Notes under the pieces: generated by a model | Told to the model about the DNA's origin: nothing | The model's input: the letters and a program-made list of their open reading frames with translations, nothing else | The model's database searches: none | Position numbers and translations under genes: made by a program | Source: Lentisphaeria bacterium UBA1724 | GTDB lineage: Bacteria > Verrucomicrobiota > Lentisphaeria > Oligosphaerales > Oligosphaeraceae | Direction: 5' to 3' | NCBI GenBank assembly: GCA_002315885.1 | Contig: DCIO01000080.1 | Coordinates: 1-23,890, forward strand | Length of the DNA: 23,890 bases | In this document: positions 1 through 7,921 of the stretch, one piece after another | How the letters are laid out: every line of letters starts with the position of its first letter | Position numbering within the stretch: the first letter of the stretch is position 1

Positions 1-114
1 CATCTCCTGGGCAGCAGCCGCTACCGTCTGGGTACGGAATCCCTGGAGGGACTCCTTTCCCGCGCAGAACGGGAATGTGAAGAATTTTCTGAAAAACATT
101 ACATACATCCATAA
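1..114 (+). CDS. C-terminal end of an unidentified upstream protein (partial)
   Basis: Frame 1 is open from the first base to a TAA at 112-114 and encodes 37 residues. These include a charged helix-like stretch (SLEGLLSRAERECEEF) and end in HYIHP. The gene starts outside the window. It lies 13 bp upstream of the tsaB start on the same strand, so it is probably co-transcribed with it. The fragment is too short for me to recognise a family, and no function is assigned. The open frame directly abutting tsaB and the lack of any other explanation for this stretch are the only support. Confidence 0.55.
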   Translation, partial: HLLGSSRYRLGTESLEGLLSRAERECEEFSEKHYIHP

Positions 115-127
115 ATTTCAAATCATT

Positions 128-823
128 ATGAGCAAAGTTGTTGTAGCATTAGATACCTCGCTGGGGTTTTCGGTTGCCATTGCTGACGAGGCAGGCAAGG
201 TCCTCTTGAAAGAGAATCTCTCTGCGGTTGGGCGTGAGAGCGACCGCCTGATGACGCCCTGGTTGGTCTCCTGCCTGGAGAAGGCGGGTTCGTCCCTTCC
301 TGAAGTGCAGAAGTGGACGCTGGGCATTGGTCCTGGTTCCTTTGCGGGACTGCGTTGCGGCATTGCCACGGCCAAGGGGGCGGCGCTCGCCAATGGTGCG
401 TTTCTGCGGGGCGTGCCTTCCGCGTATGCGCTGGTCGTAGCGGGCGCCTCCGAGAATGCCGCTTCCGTAGGCGTGCTCCACGATGGCCGTTGCGGTGAAT
501 TCCTCTTCGAGCGCTTTGTTCGGGAAAATGGCGCCTGGAAGTTGTGTGGCGAATCCGAACCCGTGTTGCCTGTCACGTTGCTGGATGCCGACCGGACATG
601 CGACTGCTACGTCACTCTCCAGCCCGAGATTCTGGAAATCTGCCCCAAGGAAATTGTGACCAAGACCTTCGTCCTGGATCATCTGGATGCCTCGGCGTTG
701 CTTTCCGCGCCCGAGGCACTCTATCCCTGGCCGACGGACTGGGCGGGATGCGAGGCCTCCACCGAGCCCCTCTATGTGCGCCAGGCGGTCTTCGTCAAGC
801 CCGCCACCCTCCGTCACGAATAA
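128..823 (+). CDS. tsaB: tRNA threonylcarbamoyladenosine biosynthesis protein TsaB
   Basis: This is a 231-residue protein of the TsaB (YeaZ) family. TsaB is the catalytically inactive ASKHA-fold partner of TsaD and, with TsaE, supports t6A37 formation on ANN-decoding tRNAs in the cytoplasm. Visible family features are the N-terminal beta strand with the conserved ALDTS at residues 7-11, the GRESDRLMTPW segment (compare the GR-HSE-L-P pattern of the family), and the hallmark GPGSFAGLR at residues 68-76. Length is normal. I chose the ATG at 128 because MSKVVVALDTS begins exactly where TsaB homologues begin. An in-frame GTG at 77 would add 17 unrelated residues and overlap the upstream gene. There is no clear Shine-Dalgarno. 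The gene is followed after 42 bp by the GH16 gene on the same strand, with no evident functional link. Confidence 0.93.
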   Translation: MSKVVVALDTSLGFSVAIADEAGKVLLKENLSAVGRESDRLMTPWLVSCLEKAGSSLPEVQKWTLGIGPGSFAGLRCGIATAKGAALANGAFLRGVPSAYALVVAGASENAASVGVLHDGRCGEFLFERFVRENGAWKLCGESEPVLPVTLLDADRTCDCYVTLQPEILEICPKEIVTKTFVLDHLDASALLSAPEALYPWPTDWAGCEASTEPLYVRQAVFVKPATLRHE

Positions 824-865
824 TTTTGTCATCTTCATCCATTCCTCCAACGCGAAACAAAACAC

Positions 866-3800
866 ATGAAAAAGCTTCTCTTTCTGCTTTGCATTCTAGC
901 GTCTGTCGTGGCCTTTGCCTTTGAGGTCCCAATAAAAGGAGACTTCTTGAATGTCAATAAGGATGGCATTCCTGCCGGGTGGATGAGGAATACCTGGTCG
1001 GGCTATCTTCCCGCCTGTGACCTGGTGGTCATTCAAGGTGGCGGCATCAACGGCAATTCCCTCCGCATGAGCAATGTCCAGAACAAGAATGGCGCGGCCT
1101 TCAACTCGAGTTTCTTCAAGGGTATTTGCGGTGACACTGTGAGGCTTACCTTCCGGGCACGTGGTCGTGGAAATGCCACGGTGAACTTGTTCTTCAAGAC
1201 CCTGGATGGAGAATGGAATTTCAAGTCCATCCAGGAAGAAAAATTCCAGGTCTCGGAGAACTGGCGGAATTACACGATTGTCATGAAAATCCTGAATGGC
1301 AAGGCCGGCGAAACGGGTTCCTACGACGTCTGTTTTGTCATCGACCAGCGTGGCGAACTGGAAATTTCTGATTTGAAAGCGGAACAGACCGAGGGCGAGT
1401 ATCGCGGTTCCGAGCCTTTCCCGCAGAAGTGGACGCTCTTCGGACCCGTGGACAAGGATTTCCAGCCGGAACTGGCGGGCTTGGAGGAGATTCCCCAGGA
1501 GCTGGATGGCGTCAAGGGGCAGGAATTCCCACTGGTCAATCGCACGCTGGATTTCGCAAATGTCTTCGGGGCTGGACAGGACAAGTATGGCTGGGCATTT
1601 GCGGTGCTGGATTCCCAGATCGATTGCGACTACACCATCGGCGCCGGTGCGGATTGGTGGATGGCATACTATGTCAATGGCGAGCTGGTCATTGATACTA
1701 CGGAGACTGGCAATATCGCTCCGAAATACGACATCACCAACCACATCCGCGTGGTCCGACTGCACAAAGGCAAGAACCTCCTGGCGGTGAAATTGCGTTC
1801 AGGAAAGGCCAGTTCCGTCCTCAAGTTGGGTGGTCCCCTGGAACTCCAGGACAACACCATCCATCTGAAGCTCTCCAAAATCGAATGGACCGAGAATTTT
1901 GACGGGAAGGAGTTGTCCTGTACCGGCGTTCCCCAGCGGATCCAGGGCTATCCCACTCCTGGACTGCTGACCTTGACTGGTCAGGCGGTCTTCTCCACCG
2001 ACGGCATGCTGGATATCGAACAGCCCCGCGGAAGTTTTGACATGCCGAAGGACAAGGCACTCTACCGCGCCATCGCACTGCGTCTGCAGTATTTCTCGGA
2101 TGATACTGATGGCGAGCTGGATTTCGTTTTGTCCAATGATGCCGGCGAGGATTTGCGTCTTGCCATTGTCCGCAACGCGGGGAGTGACCAGATGGAACTG
2201 AAGGTGCTGGAAAATGGCATCTACCTGGATTCGCGGACAGTCTCTCTGGAGGCACTGCCTGCGGAGATCGTCTTTGGCGTGGGCGCTTCGGGCAATTACG
2301 GCGTCAGTCTCACCAGCCTTTCCAATGGCAGCATCCTGGAATTCAGCGGTTCCACGCCCTTCGCCATCATGAATGACAAGGCTACGCCGAAACTGCAGCT
2401 CAAGTCCAACAGCGGCACCGCACAGGTCGCCGTGGACAACTTCACCGTTGGCCGCGCCCAGGAAAAGAACGGCGCTTCCGCCGTCCCATACAAGGTGGAT
2501 ATCGTGGAGGATTTCGATCCCGTGAAGGCGGGATGGCAGTTGGTCTTTGACGAGGAGTTTGACGGCGACACCCTGGACACCACCAAGTGGTTCCACTCCT
2601 TCTCCTCCAAGCACGAGAACGTGACTGTCCATGACGGCGTTTTGGAAATTCGTGCCGACTGGAACAAGGAGCACACCAAGTTGGAAGTGGGCAATGTCCA
2701 TACCTACGAATTTTTCGGCTATGGGTATTTCGAGGCCCGTTGCAAATTCCGCAAGGAACCAGGCTGGTGGTCTGCATTCTGGCTCTATGGCGCCACCAAC
2801 TCCAATCCTTTCTACGACGGCTTTGAAATCGACTGCTACGAGGATTACTTCCTGACCTCCTTGACCGAGGGGAATCCCGCCCGCAACCAGCTGGATTTCA
2901 ACCTCCATGTCTATTGCGGTGGATATCTCAAGAGCTGGAATTTCAACTCACCCAAAGGCGACTACCTCAGCGATTTCCATCGTGTCGGCGTCAAGTGGAC
3001 CCCCTTTGAAATCACCTACTACCTGGATGGCAAGCTGATTCAGAGCCGCTCCCCCTTGAGCACCTACGAACAGGTCACCTTCGACGCCTTCCAGAATGCC
3101 TGCGGTTTCACGCCACTTTGCGCAATTCTCAGCGGTCAGGCAAAGCCCTCCGCCGGCGATCCCAAACGCGGAAACTTCCCCGAGAGCTTCTACACTGACT
3201 ACGTCCGCATCTACGCATATCCCCAGGATGAGATTCCGCAAATTGAGTGGACTGACAAGCCCGAGACCTCTCTGGTTACCTACGGCGACACTCTCCATTT
3301 TGCCGCAGATGCCAAGCCCTCTCCCAAGTCCAACAGCCCCATCAAGGCCGCATATCTCTTCTGCGGCGGCTATCTGATGGACTACAAGACCGAACCCCCT
3401 TACGAATTCGATGTGATGCTCACCCAGGAATACTACGCCACCACGGACTACTGCCGTCCAGGACGTCAGGGTATCGTCCCCAATTTCGAGAAGACCTTCC
3501 AGTCCTACAGCATCTTCGTGCAGGATGAGGCAGGGCAGGTGGCTCACACGGAGCCCTACACCTTCGCATACGCGATTCGCCCCGACACCCCCGCTAGCAC
3601 TCCCTATCAGGGCAAGGCGCAGGTGATCCCTGGCACAGTGAAGCTGGTCTACTTTGACGAAGGCGGAAATGGCGTCGCCTACATGGACACCACGCCGGGC
3701 AACGAATTCAAGAAGGGCAATTGGCAACGGGAAGGCGAGGACGTGGACGTGGATGGCGACTGCATCGGCTACACGACGGACGGCGAATGGCTCAATTACA

Positions 3801-4057
3801 CCGTGGACATCCAGGAAGCGGGTACATACGACGCAGTGCTCCATTACGGCTTCCCCTGGGTGAACAAGCTGCCGTTGCGACTCTATCTGGACAACAAGGA
3901 CCTGGGCGACTTCATGATCGAGAGCAAGGGCGCCAAGACCCATGTTGTGAACAAGACATCCACTATCACTGTTGATTTGCCTGCGGGGCGCCATGTGCTG
4001 AAGCTCTTCATGTTTACCGCTCCCAACATCACCAAAATCGATTTCATTAAGAAGTAA
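866..4057 (+). CDS. Exported multidomain glycoside hydrolase family 16 glycanase with C-terminal CBM6-like domain
   Basis: This 1063-residue protein has a Sec signal peptide (KK followed by a hydrophobic core, cleavage near residue 19). Predicted order is: a CBM4/9-like jelly-roll at about 20-175; a beta-rich galactose-binding/PA14-like module at 186-324; a LamG-like jelly roll at about 330-535; GH16 at about 557-786; an Ig-like linker domain at about 795-915; and a CBM6-like domain at about 920-1063. GH16 is shown by WQLVFDEEFDG at its start and the catalytic motif EIDCYE, with nucleophile E654, D656 and acid/base E659. Two residues between D and E make it the beta-bulge type, as in laminarinases, agarases and carrageenases. 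GH16 enzymes cleave beta-1,3 or beta-1,4 glucan or galactan by a retaining mechanism; the actual substrate cannot be read here. It is followed after 32 bp by a lipoprotein phosphatase sharing its 186-324 module. ATG 866 is preceded by no evident Shine-Dalgarno. Confidence 0.9.
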   Translation: MKKLLFLLCILASVVAFAFEVPIKGDFLNVNKDGIPAGWMRNTWSGYLPACDLVVIQGGGINGNSLRMSNVQNKNGAAFNSSFFKGICGDTVRLTFRARGRGNATVNLFFKTLDGEWNFKSIQEEKFQVSENWRNYTIVMKILNGKAGETGSYDVCFVIDQRGELEISDLKAEQTEGEYRGSEPFPQKWTLFGPVDKDFQPELAGLEEIPQELDGVKGQEFPLVNRTLDFANVFGAGQDKYGWAFAVLDSQIDCDYTIGAGADWWMAYYVNGELVIDTTETGNIAPKYDITNHIRVVRLHKGKNLLAVKLRSGKASSVLKLGGPLELQDNTIHLKLSKIEWTENFDGKELSCTGVPQRIQGYPTPGLLTLTGQAVFSTDGMLDIEQPRGSFDMPKDKALYRAIALRLQYFSDDTDGELDFVLSNDAGEDLRLAIVRNAGSDQMELKVLENGIYLDSRTVSLEALPAEIVFGVGASGNYGVSLTSLSNGSILEFSGSTPFAIMNDKATPKLQLKSNSGTAQVAVDNFTVGRAQEKNGASAVPYKVDIVEDFDPVKAGWQLVFDEEFDGDTLDTTKWFHSFSSKHENVTVHDGVLEIRADWNKEHTKLEVGNVHTYEFFGYGYFEARCKFRKEPGWWSAFWLYGATNSNPFYDGFEIDCYEDYFLTSLTEGNPARNQLDFNLHVYCGGYLKSWNFNSPKGDYLSDFHRVGVKWTPFEITYYLDGKLIQSRSPLSTYEQVTFDAFQNACGFTPLCAILSGQAKPSAGDPKRGNFPESFYTDYVRIYAYPQDEIPQIEWTDKPETSLVTYGDTLHFAADAKPSPKSNSPIKAAYLFCGGYLMDYKTEPPYEFDVMLTQEYYATTDYCRPGRQGIVPNFEKTFQSYSIFVQDEAGQVAHTEPYTFAYAIRPDTPASTPYQGKAQVIPGTVKLVYFDEGGNGVAYMDTTPGNEFKKGNWQREGEDVDVDGDCIGYTTDGEWLNYTVDIQEAGTYDAVLHYGFPWVNKLPLRLYLDNKDLGDFMIESKGAKTHVVNKTSTITVDLPAGRHVLKLFMFTAPNITKIDFIKK

Positions 4058-4089
4058 TTCGTTCCAATTAACCAACCAACGCTTTGATT

Positions 4090-5868
4090 ATGAAAAAGTT
4101 CCATTCTTTCAACATCGCCATTTTGTCCCTCTTTGCGGCATTGCTGCTAGCGGGATGCTGTTCTGGGGCAAAGCTTCGTGCGGTGGCTCCCGCCGAGGGT
4201 TCCGAACAGTCGATTCACTATCCCATTCAGTTGAAATTCATCGCCATGCCGCGGGAAGAACGCCGAGCATACTTTGCGGATGAACAATGCCGTAAAGAAC
4301 TGAAATCCGAGGGGTTCTGGCCCAAGCCCGTGACGCTGGCCTGGGAGACCGCTTGCGACAAGTGCCCCGGACCCTACACCGTGACGCTTTCCTACGACAA
4401 GGATTTCGCGGATGGCACCTGCTATGTCTATACCACCAACGACAAGCAGATTGAGGTGACCAACCTCCGCATTGCCACCAAATACTACTGGAAAGTCCAG
4501 TACAAGAAGTGCGTTTCCGACGTGAGTACCTTCGTCACCGACAGCATCGCTCCCCGCCTTCTGCGGATTCCCGAGGGCTGGAACTGCCGCGATCTGGGTG
4601 GTCGCATCGGCCTGGACGGCCGTCGCGTCAAGCAGGACATGGTCATCCGCACAGGTGGTCTGAACAAGAACGCCACCCCTGTGCAATGGACCCAGCAGGA
4701 CATCGACAACAATCCGAAGCTCAAGGCATTTAGCGAAAACGTCGCCAAGCAGAGCAAATTCCTCTATGAGGTCACTCCCAAGGAACTCCCCTATTTGCTC
4801 AATGGCGAGTGGACGGTCTTCCTGCCCAAAGCGGAGGGCTTCTCGGACAAGGATTTGGAAGACGCCAATGCCTTGACCGCGATTCCCGAGGAATTCATGG
4901 GTGCGAAGGGCAAAAAGATGTCCGTCAACGAAAAATACGCATTGGATTTCTCGAACAAGGACTTCAAGGATTCCATGCCTTCGTTGATGATGATGGAGTT
5001 CGAATCTTCCGAGGAAGGCATCATGCCCTTCCGTTGCGGTGCGGATTGGTATTGGCATATCTGCTTTAACGGCAATGTGATTTATGATAGACGCGGTGGC
5101 AATGGGCGCAACACCAACATTGATAACTACATGCTCTATCTGCCCGTCCAGAAAGGTCGCAACCTGATTACCATTCCCCTGGGCAGTGGTTCCGGTGGTT
5201 TTTCCTGGTATATCGCTCCCGTTCCCGAAGGCACGAAACTGGAAGACGTGGTTGCCAAGGGGCAGAAGGAAAACAAGAGTATCGTTGCCAATCACTTAGG
5301 GGCAGTCAGAGTGGATGAAACTGGCAAGCCCATGTACATCGCTGGCAAATGCGTGCTGAACGACGAAGGAAAGGACTACCTCTTGAACGTCTTGAAACTG
5401 AAGAGCGAAATCGACCTGCGGGGCGATACGGAATGCGCTCTGATGACGGGGTCCCCCCTGGGCGACAGCGTCACCTGGTTCCATTACTCTTCCTCCGCCT
5501 ACGCAGGCATTCAGAGCAAGTCAGGACGCAAGGCATTCACCCAGGTCTTCAAAGTCTTCCTGGACGAAAAGAACTACCCCATCGATTTCCACTGCATCGC
5601 AGGGCAGGACCGCACCGGCGCCGTGGCTTTCATCATCAATGCACTCCTGGGCGTGGAAGAAGAAGAACTCTACCTGGATTGGGAATGCACCGGCTTCTGG
5701 AATAGCCACATCGGCTTCCGACACGAAGAACTCTTTGATAAGCTGGTGGAGAGCTTCCAGAAATACCCCGGCGATACCATCCACGAAAAAGTGGAAAACT
5801 ACGTCCTCTCACTGGGATTCACCCAGGATAACATCCAGCATCTGCGTGACATCATGCTGGAAAAATAA
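4090..5868 (+). CDS. Lipoprotein tyrosine phosphatase (Y_phosphatase3-like) with an inserted beta-rich module
   Basis: This is a 592-residue protein with a lipoprotein signal (lipobox LLAGC, lipidated C23), so it is predicted to be membrane-anchored outside the cytoplasm. Residues about 45-150 look like an Fn3-type domain (ends in NLRIATKYYWKVQ). The phosphatase starts at WNCRDLGG (164-171) and VIRTGG (185-190). It is then interrupted by about 210 residues and resumes at LNDEGKDYL (423-431), SEIDLRGDTE (439-448) and the P-loop HCIAGQDRTG (501-510), where C502 and R508 form CX5R. The NxRDLGG...IDLR...CX5R order is that of the bacterial Y_phosphatase3 family (protein-tyrosine/phosphoinositide phosphatases). 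The insert, 236-379, aligns with residues 186-324 of the preceding GH16 enzyme: WT-F-P, IP-E--G-KG, CGADW-W----NG--I-D, KGRNL--I-L-SGS. The substrate is unknown. An in-frame TTG at 4084 is less likely to be the start than this ATG. Confidence 0.85.
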   Translation: MKKFHSFNIAILSLFAALLLAGCCSGAKLRAVAPAEGSEQSIHYPIQLKFIAMPREERRAYFADEQCRKELKSEGFWPKPVTLAWETACDKCPGPYTVTLSYDKDFADGTCYVYTTNDKQIEVTNLRIATKYYWKVQYKKCVSDVSTFVTDSIAPRLLRIPEGWNCRDLGGRIGLDGRRVKQDMVIRTGGLNKNATPVQWTQQDIDNNPKLKAFSENVAKQSKFLYEVTPKELPYLLNGEWTVFLPKAEGFSDKDLEDANALTAIPEEFMGAKGKKMSVNEKYALDFSNKDFKDSMPSLMMMEFESSEEGIMPFRCGADWYWHICFNGNVIYDRRGGNGRNTNIDNYMLYLPVQKGRNLITIPLGSGSGGFSWYIAPVPEGTKLEDVVAKGQKENKSIVANHLGAVRVDETGKPMYIAGKCVLNDEGKDYLLNVLKLKSEIDLRGDTECALMTGSPLGDSVTWFHYSSSAYAGIQSKSGRKAFTQVFKVFLDEKNYPIDFHCIAGQDRTGAVAFIINALLGVEEEELYLDWECTGFWNSHIGFRHEELFDKLVESFQKYPGDTIHEKVENYVLSLGFTQDNIQHLRDIMLEK

Positions 5869-5918
5869 CCGCTTCCTTCGCAAAACAACAGAAATCAGTT
5901 ACCAGAGGAGAATGTGCC

Positions 5919-6164
5919 ATGGGATTGAGTTTGACTGAAATTCTCGTGATTGCAGTGGTGGTTCTGCTGCTGTTTGGTGCCAAGAAGATTCCCGAATTGG
6001 CGCGGTCCCTGGGGCGTGCCTCCTACGAATTCAAGAAGGCGAAGCAGGATTTGATTCGCGAGACGGAGGAGATGACGGATGCCGCGGAAAAACACGCCGC
6101 CGCGTCGGAGAAGGCCTCCAAGCCCGGGGATGCGTCCAGTGAGGAAAGTGCCAAGCAGGGTTGA
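5919..6164 (+). CDS. tatA: Sec-independent protein translocase subunit TatA
   Basis: This is an 81-residue TatA/E-type protein, the pore/oligomer-forming subunit of the twin-arginine translocase in the cytoplasmic membrane. It has one N-terminal membrane helix (about residues 4-18), the hinge LFGAKKIPELARSLG (18-32) with the conserved FG and K--PE-AR pattern, an amphipathic helix, and a charged Ala/Lys/Glu-rich tail. Length is typical of TatA. A good Shine-Dalgarno (agaggag, 5904-5910) lies 8 nt before the ATG. The upstream phosphatase ends 50 bp earlier. tatC follows after 13 bp. No separate tatB is present in the window, so this may be a TatAC-only (minimal) system or tatB may be elsewhere. 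Confidence 0.95.
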   Translation: MGLSLTEILVIAVVVLLLFGAKKIPELARSLGRASYEFKKAKQDLIRETEEMTDAAEKHAAASEKASKPGDASSEESAKQG

Positions 6165-6177
6165 GCGGGAGTGGTGA

Positions 6178-6954
6178 ATGCCACACGAGAGTGACAACCT
6201 CACTTTTCTGGAACACCTGGAGGAACTTCGTGCAGTTCTGCTGAAGATCCTCCTGGTCTTTTTCCTGTGTTGCATTCCCGGGTGGTATGTCTCCCAGCGC
6301 GCCCTGGAGTGGTTGACGGCATACGCCGCACCCACGGATTTCCCCCTGCATTACTTCTCCCTGATGGAGCCATTCCTGATTCGTCTGAAAATCACGGCGT
6401 TTCTGGCATTGGTGGTATCCTCACCCTGGAGCGTGCACTGCCTCTGGAAATTCCTGGAACCCGGGTTGCTGGAAAGGGAGCGGAAGGCGGTCTCCTTTGC
6501 CTTTGTCGCCATGGCGGGATTGGCACTGTGTGGCGCTGCCATCGCGTTGTTGTTCATCGTCCCCGCACTGGTGCGCTTCTCACTCTCCTTTGCCGATGAA
6601 GCCATGTTGCCCGTCATCGGCATCGGGGATTTTACTGACCTGGTGCTGGTGACATTGCTGGCCGCAATGGTGCTCTTTCAATTCCCCGTTGTATTGTATC
6701 TTCTTTTGCGGCTCGGATTTATCACGTTAACAACATTGCGGAAGAAACGCCCACACGTAATCGTGCTGATTTTTATCCTGGCGGCAATCTTCTCCCCACC
6801 AGACGTAATGAGCCAACTGCTTCTGGCCATTCCATCCTGGCTCCTCTTCGAAGTCAGCCTGCTGTATTTTGAGCGTGTTTTTGTCGATAGGGATTCTGGT
6901 TACAAAGAAATCTACGCGGAGGCAAATGACGAAGACGCCTCCGTAACAAAGTGA
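6178..6954 (+). CDS. tatC: Sec-independent protein translocase subunit TatC
   Basis: This 258-residue polytopic membrane protein is the twin-arginine signal receptor of the Tat translocase. Family signatures are FLEHLEELRAVLL (10-22; the TatC N-terminal FL-HL-ELR motif that contacts the RR signal), LWKFLEPGLLERERK (89-103; the conserved P-GL---E+ loop), QFPVVLYLLLRLG (168-180) and FSPPDVMSQLLLAIP (205-219). About six hydrophobic segments are visible. The position equivalent to E. coli Glu170 in the F-E-x-P-V motif appears to be Gln (Q168). ATG 6178 follows a purine-rich gcgggagtgg. It sits 13 bp after tatA, and the next gene, a Tat-signal protein, starts only 7 bp downstream, so one transcript is very likely. 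Confidence 0.95.
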   Translation: MPHESDNLTFLEHLEELRAVLLKILLVFFLCCIPGWYVSQRALEWLTAYAAPTDFPLHYFSLMEPFLIRLKITAFLALVVSSPWSVHCLWKFLEPGLLERERKAVSFAFVAMAGLALCGAAIALLFIVPALVRFSLSFADEAMLPVIGIGDFTDLVLVTLLAAMVLFQFPVVLYLLLRLGFITLTTLRKKRPHVIVLIFILAAIFSPPDVMSQLLLAIPSWLLFEVSLLYFERVFVDRDSGYKEIYAEANDEDASVTK

Positions 6955-6961
6955 GGAAAAC

Positions 6962-7921
6962 ATGGATCGACGAGATTTTTTGAAGACGGGAGCCGCGTTG
7001 GCTCTGTTGGGCGCCGCATCTAAAGTCATTGGCCAAGTCCAAGTGGACAAGGCAGAGACGGCGGCGACGAATCTTTCCGCCGAGGGCATGCCTGACATCG
7101 TGGCGGTGCGCGGTGGGTCCCCTGTGGACATGTTTGACCGCGCCATCGCAGAATTGGGCGGAATGGACAAATTTGTCAAGAAGGGCCAGGTGGTGACGGT
7201 CAAGCCGAATATCGCCTGGGACCAGCCTCCCAAAATGGCCGCCAACACCAATCCCGATTTGATTGCCCGTATTGTCAAAGCGTGCTTTGAGGCAGGTGCT
7301 TCCAAAGTCCAGGTCTTTGACACACCCTGCAATTCCTGGAAACAGACCTACAAGAACAGCGGAATTGCGGAAGCCGCAGAGAAAGCGGGCGCCACTGTGG
7401 TAGGCGGAGATGCGGCAAAAGATGAGCAATACATCCGGGAATACTATGCGGAAGTGCCCGTCCCCAAAGGGCGCTTGCTTCAGAAGGTCATGCAACATAA
7501 GTTCATTCGGGAATGCGATGTCTTGATTAATGTGCCGATTCTGAAGGTCCACGGCGGCGCCACAATGACCTGTTGCATGAAAAATCTCATGGGGACTGTC
7601 AGCAAGGAATACCATCAACTCTTCCATCGCTTGGGATTGACGCGGTGCATCGCGGAAAATGCCTCCGTTCGCCCACCAGATTTGAATATCGTGGACGCCT
7701 ATCGGGTTATGACAAAACGGGGTCCTCGCGGAGTGGACGAGACGGATGTGAAGGAATTGGGATATCTCCTGGCAGGCCGTGACATGGTCGCACTGGATAC
7801 CGCATCCGCCAAGCTGATGCAACTGCCCATCCGGAGTATCAAGTATCTGGAGGAAGGTATAGACTTGGGACTGGGGACCACAAGCCTGGAAGCTCTTAAC
7901 ATCAAGCGGGTTACACTGTAA
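6962..7921 (+). CDS. DUF362 domain protein with twin-arginine signal
   Basis: This is a 319-residue protein. It begins DRRDFLKTGAALALLGAAS, an almost canonical twin-arginine signal (RR at 3-4, FLK at 6-8), predicting folded export by the TatAC encoded immediately upstream. The rest matches the DUF362 family: KPN at 81-83, a Rossmann-like alternation, and the family core around 185-211 (CDVLINVP then LKVHGGATMTCCMKNLMG). DUF362 proteins are often next to or fused with ferredoxins, but their biochemical role is not well established. Here the last base of its stop codon is the first base of the ATG of the polyferredoxin (TAATG), so the two are translationally coupled and probably act together in redox chemistry or as a cofactor-bearing pair. 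The Shine-Dalgarno is in gtgaggaaaac, just before the ATG. Confidence 0.9.
   Translation: MDRRDFLKTGAALALLGAASKVIGQVQVDKAETAATNLSAEGMPDIVAVRGGSPVDMFDRAIAELGGMDKFVKKGQVVTVKPNIAWDQPPKMAANTNPDLIARIVKACFEAGASKVQVFDTPCNSWKQTYKNSGIAEAAEKAGATVVGGDAAKDEQYIREYYAEVPVPKGRLLQKVMQHKFIRECDVLINVPILKVHGGATMTCCMKNLMGTVSKEYHQLFHRLGLTRCIAENASVRPPDLNIVDAYRVMTKRGPRGVDETDVKELGYLLAGRDMVALDTASAKLMQLPIRSIKYLEEGIDLGLGTTSLEALNIKRVTL

Noticed and set aside
77..127. Longer TsaB start at GTG 77
   Set aside because: The added residues are not TsaB-like and overlap the upstream reading frame. ATG 128 begins exactly at the conserved first strand.
1799..4075. Long - strand open frames opposite the GH16 gene (1799-2908 and 2948-4075)
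   Set aside because: They are shadows of a gene with clear signal peptide, catalytic motif and domain order. Their translations have no recognisable features.
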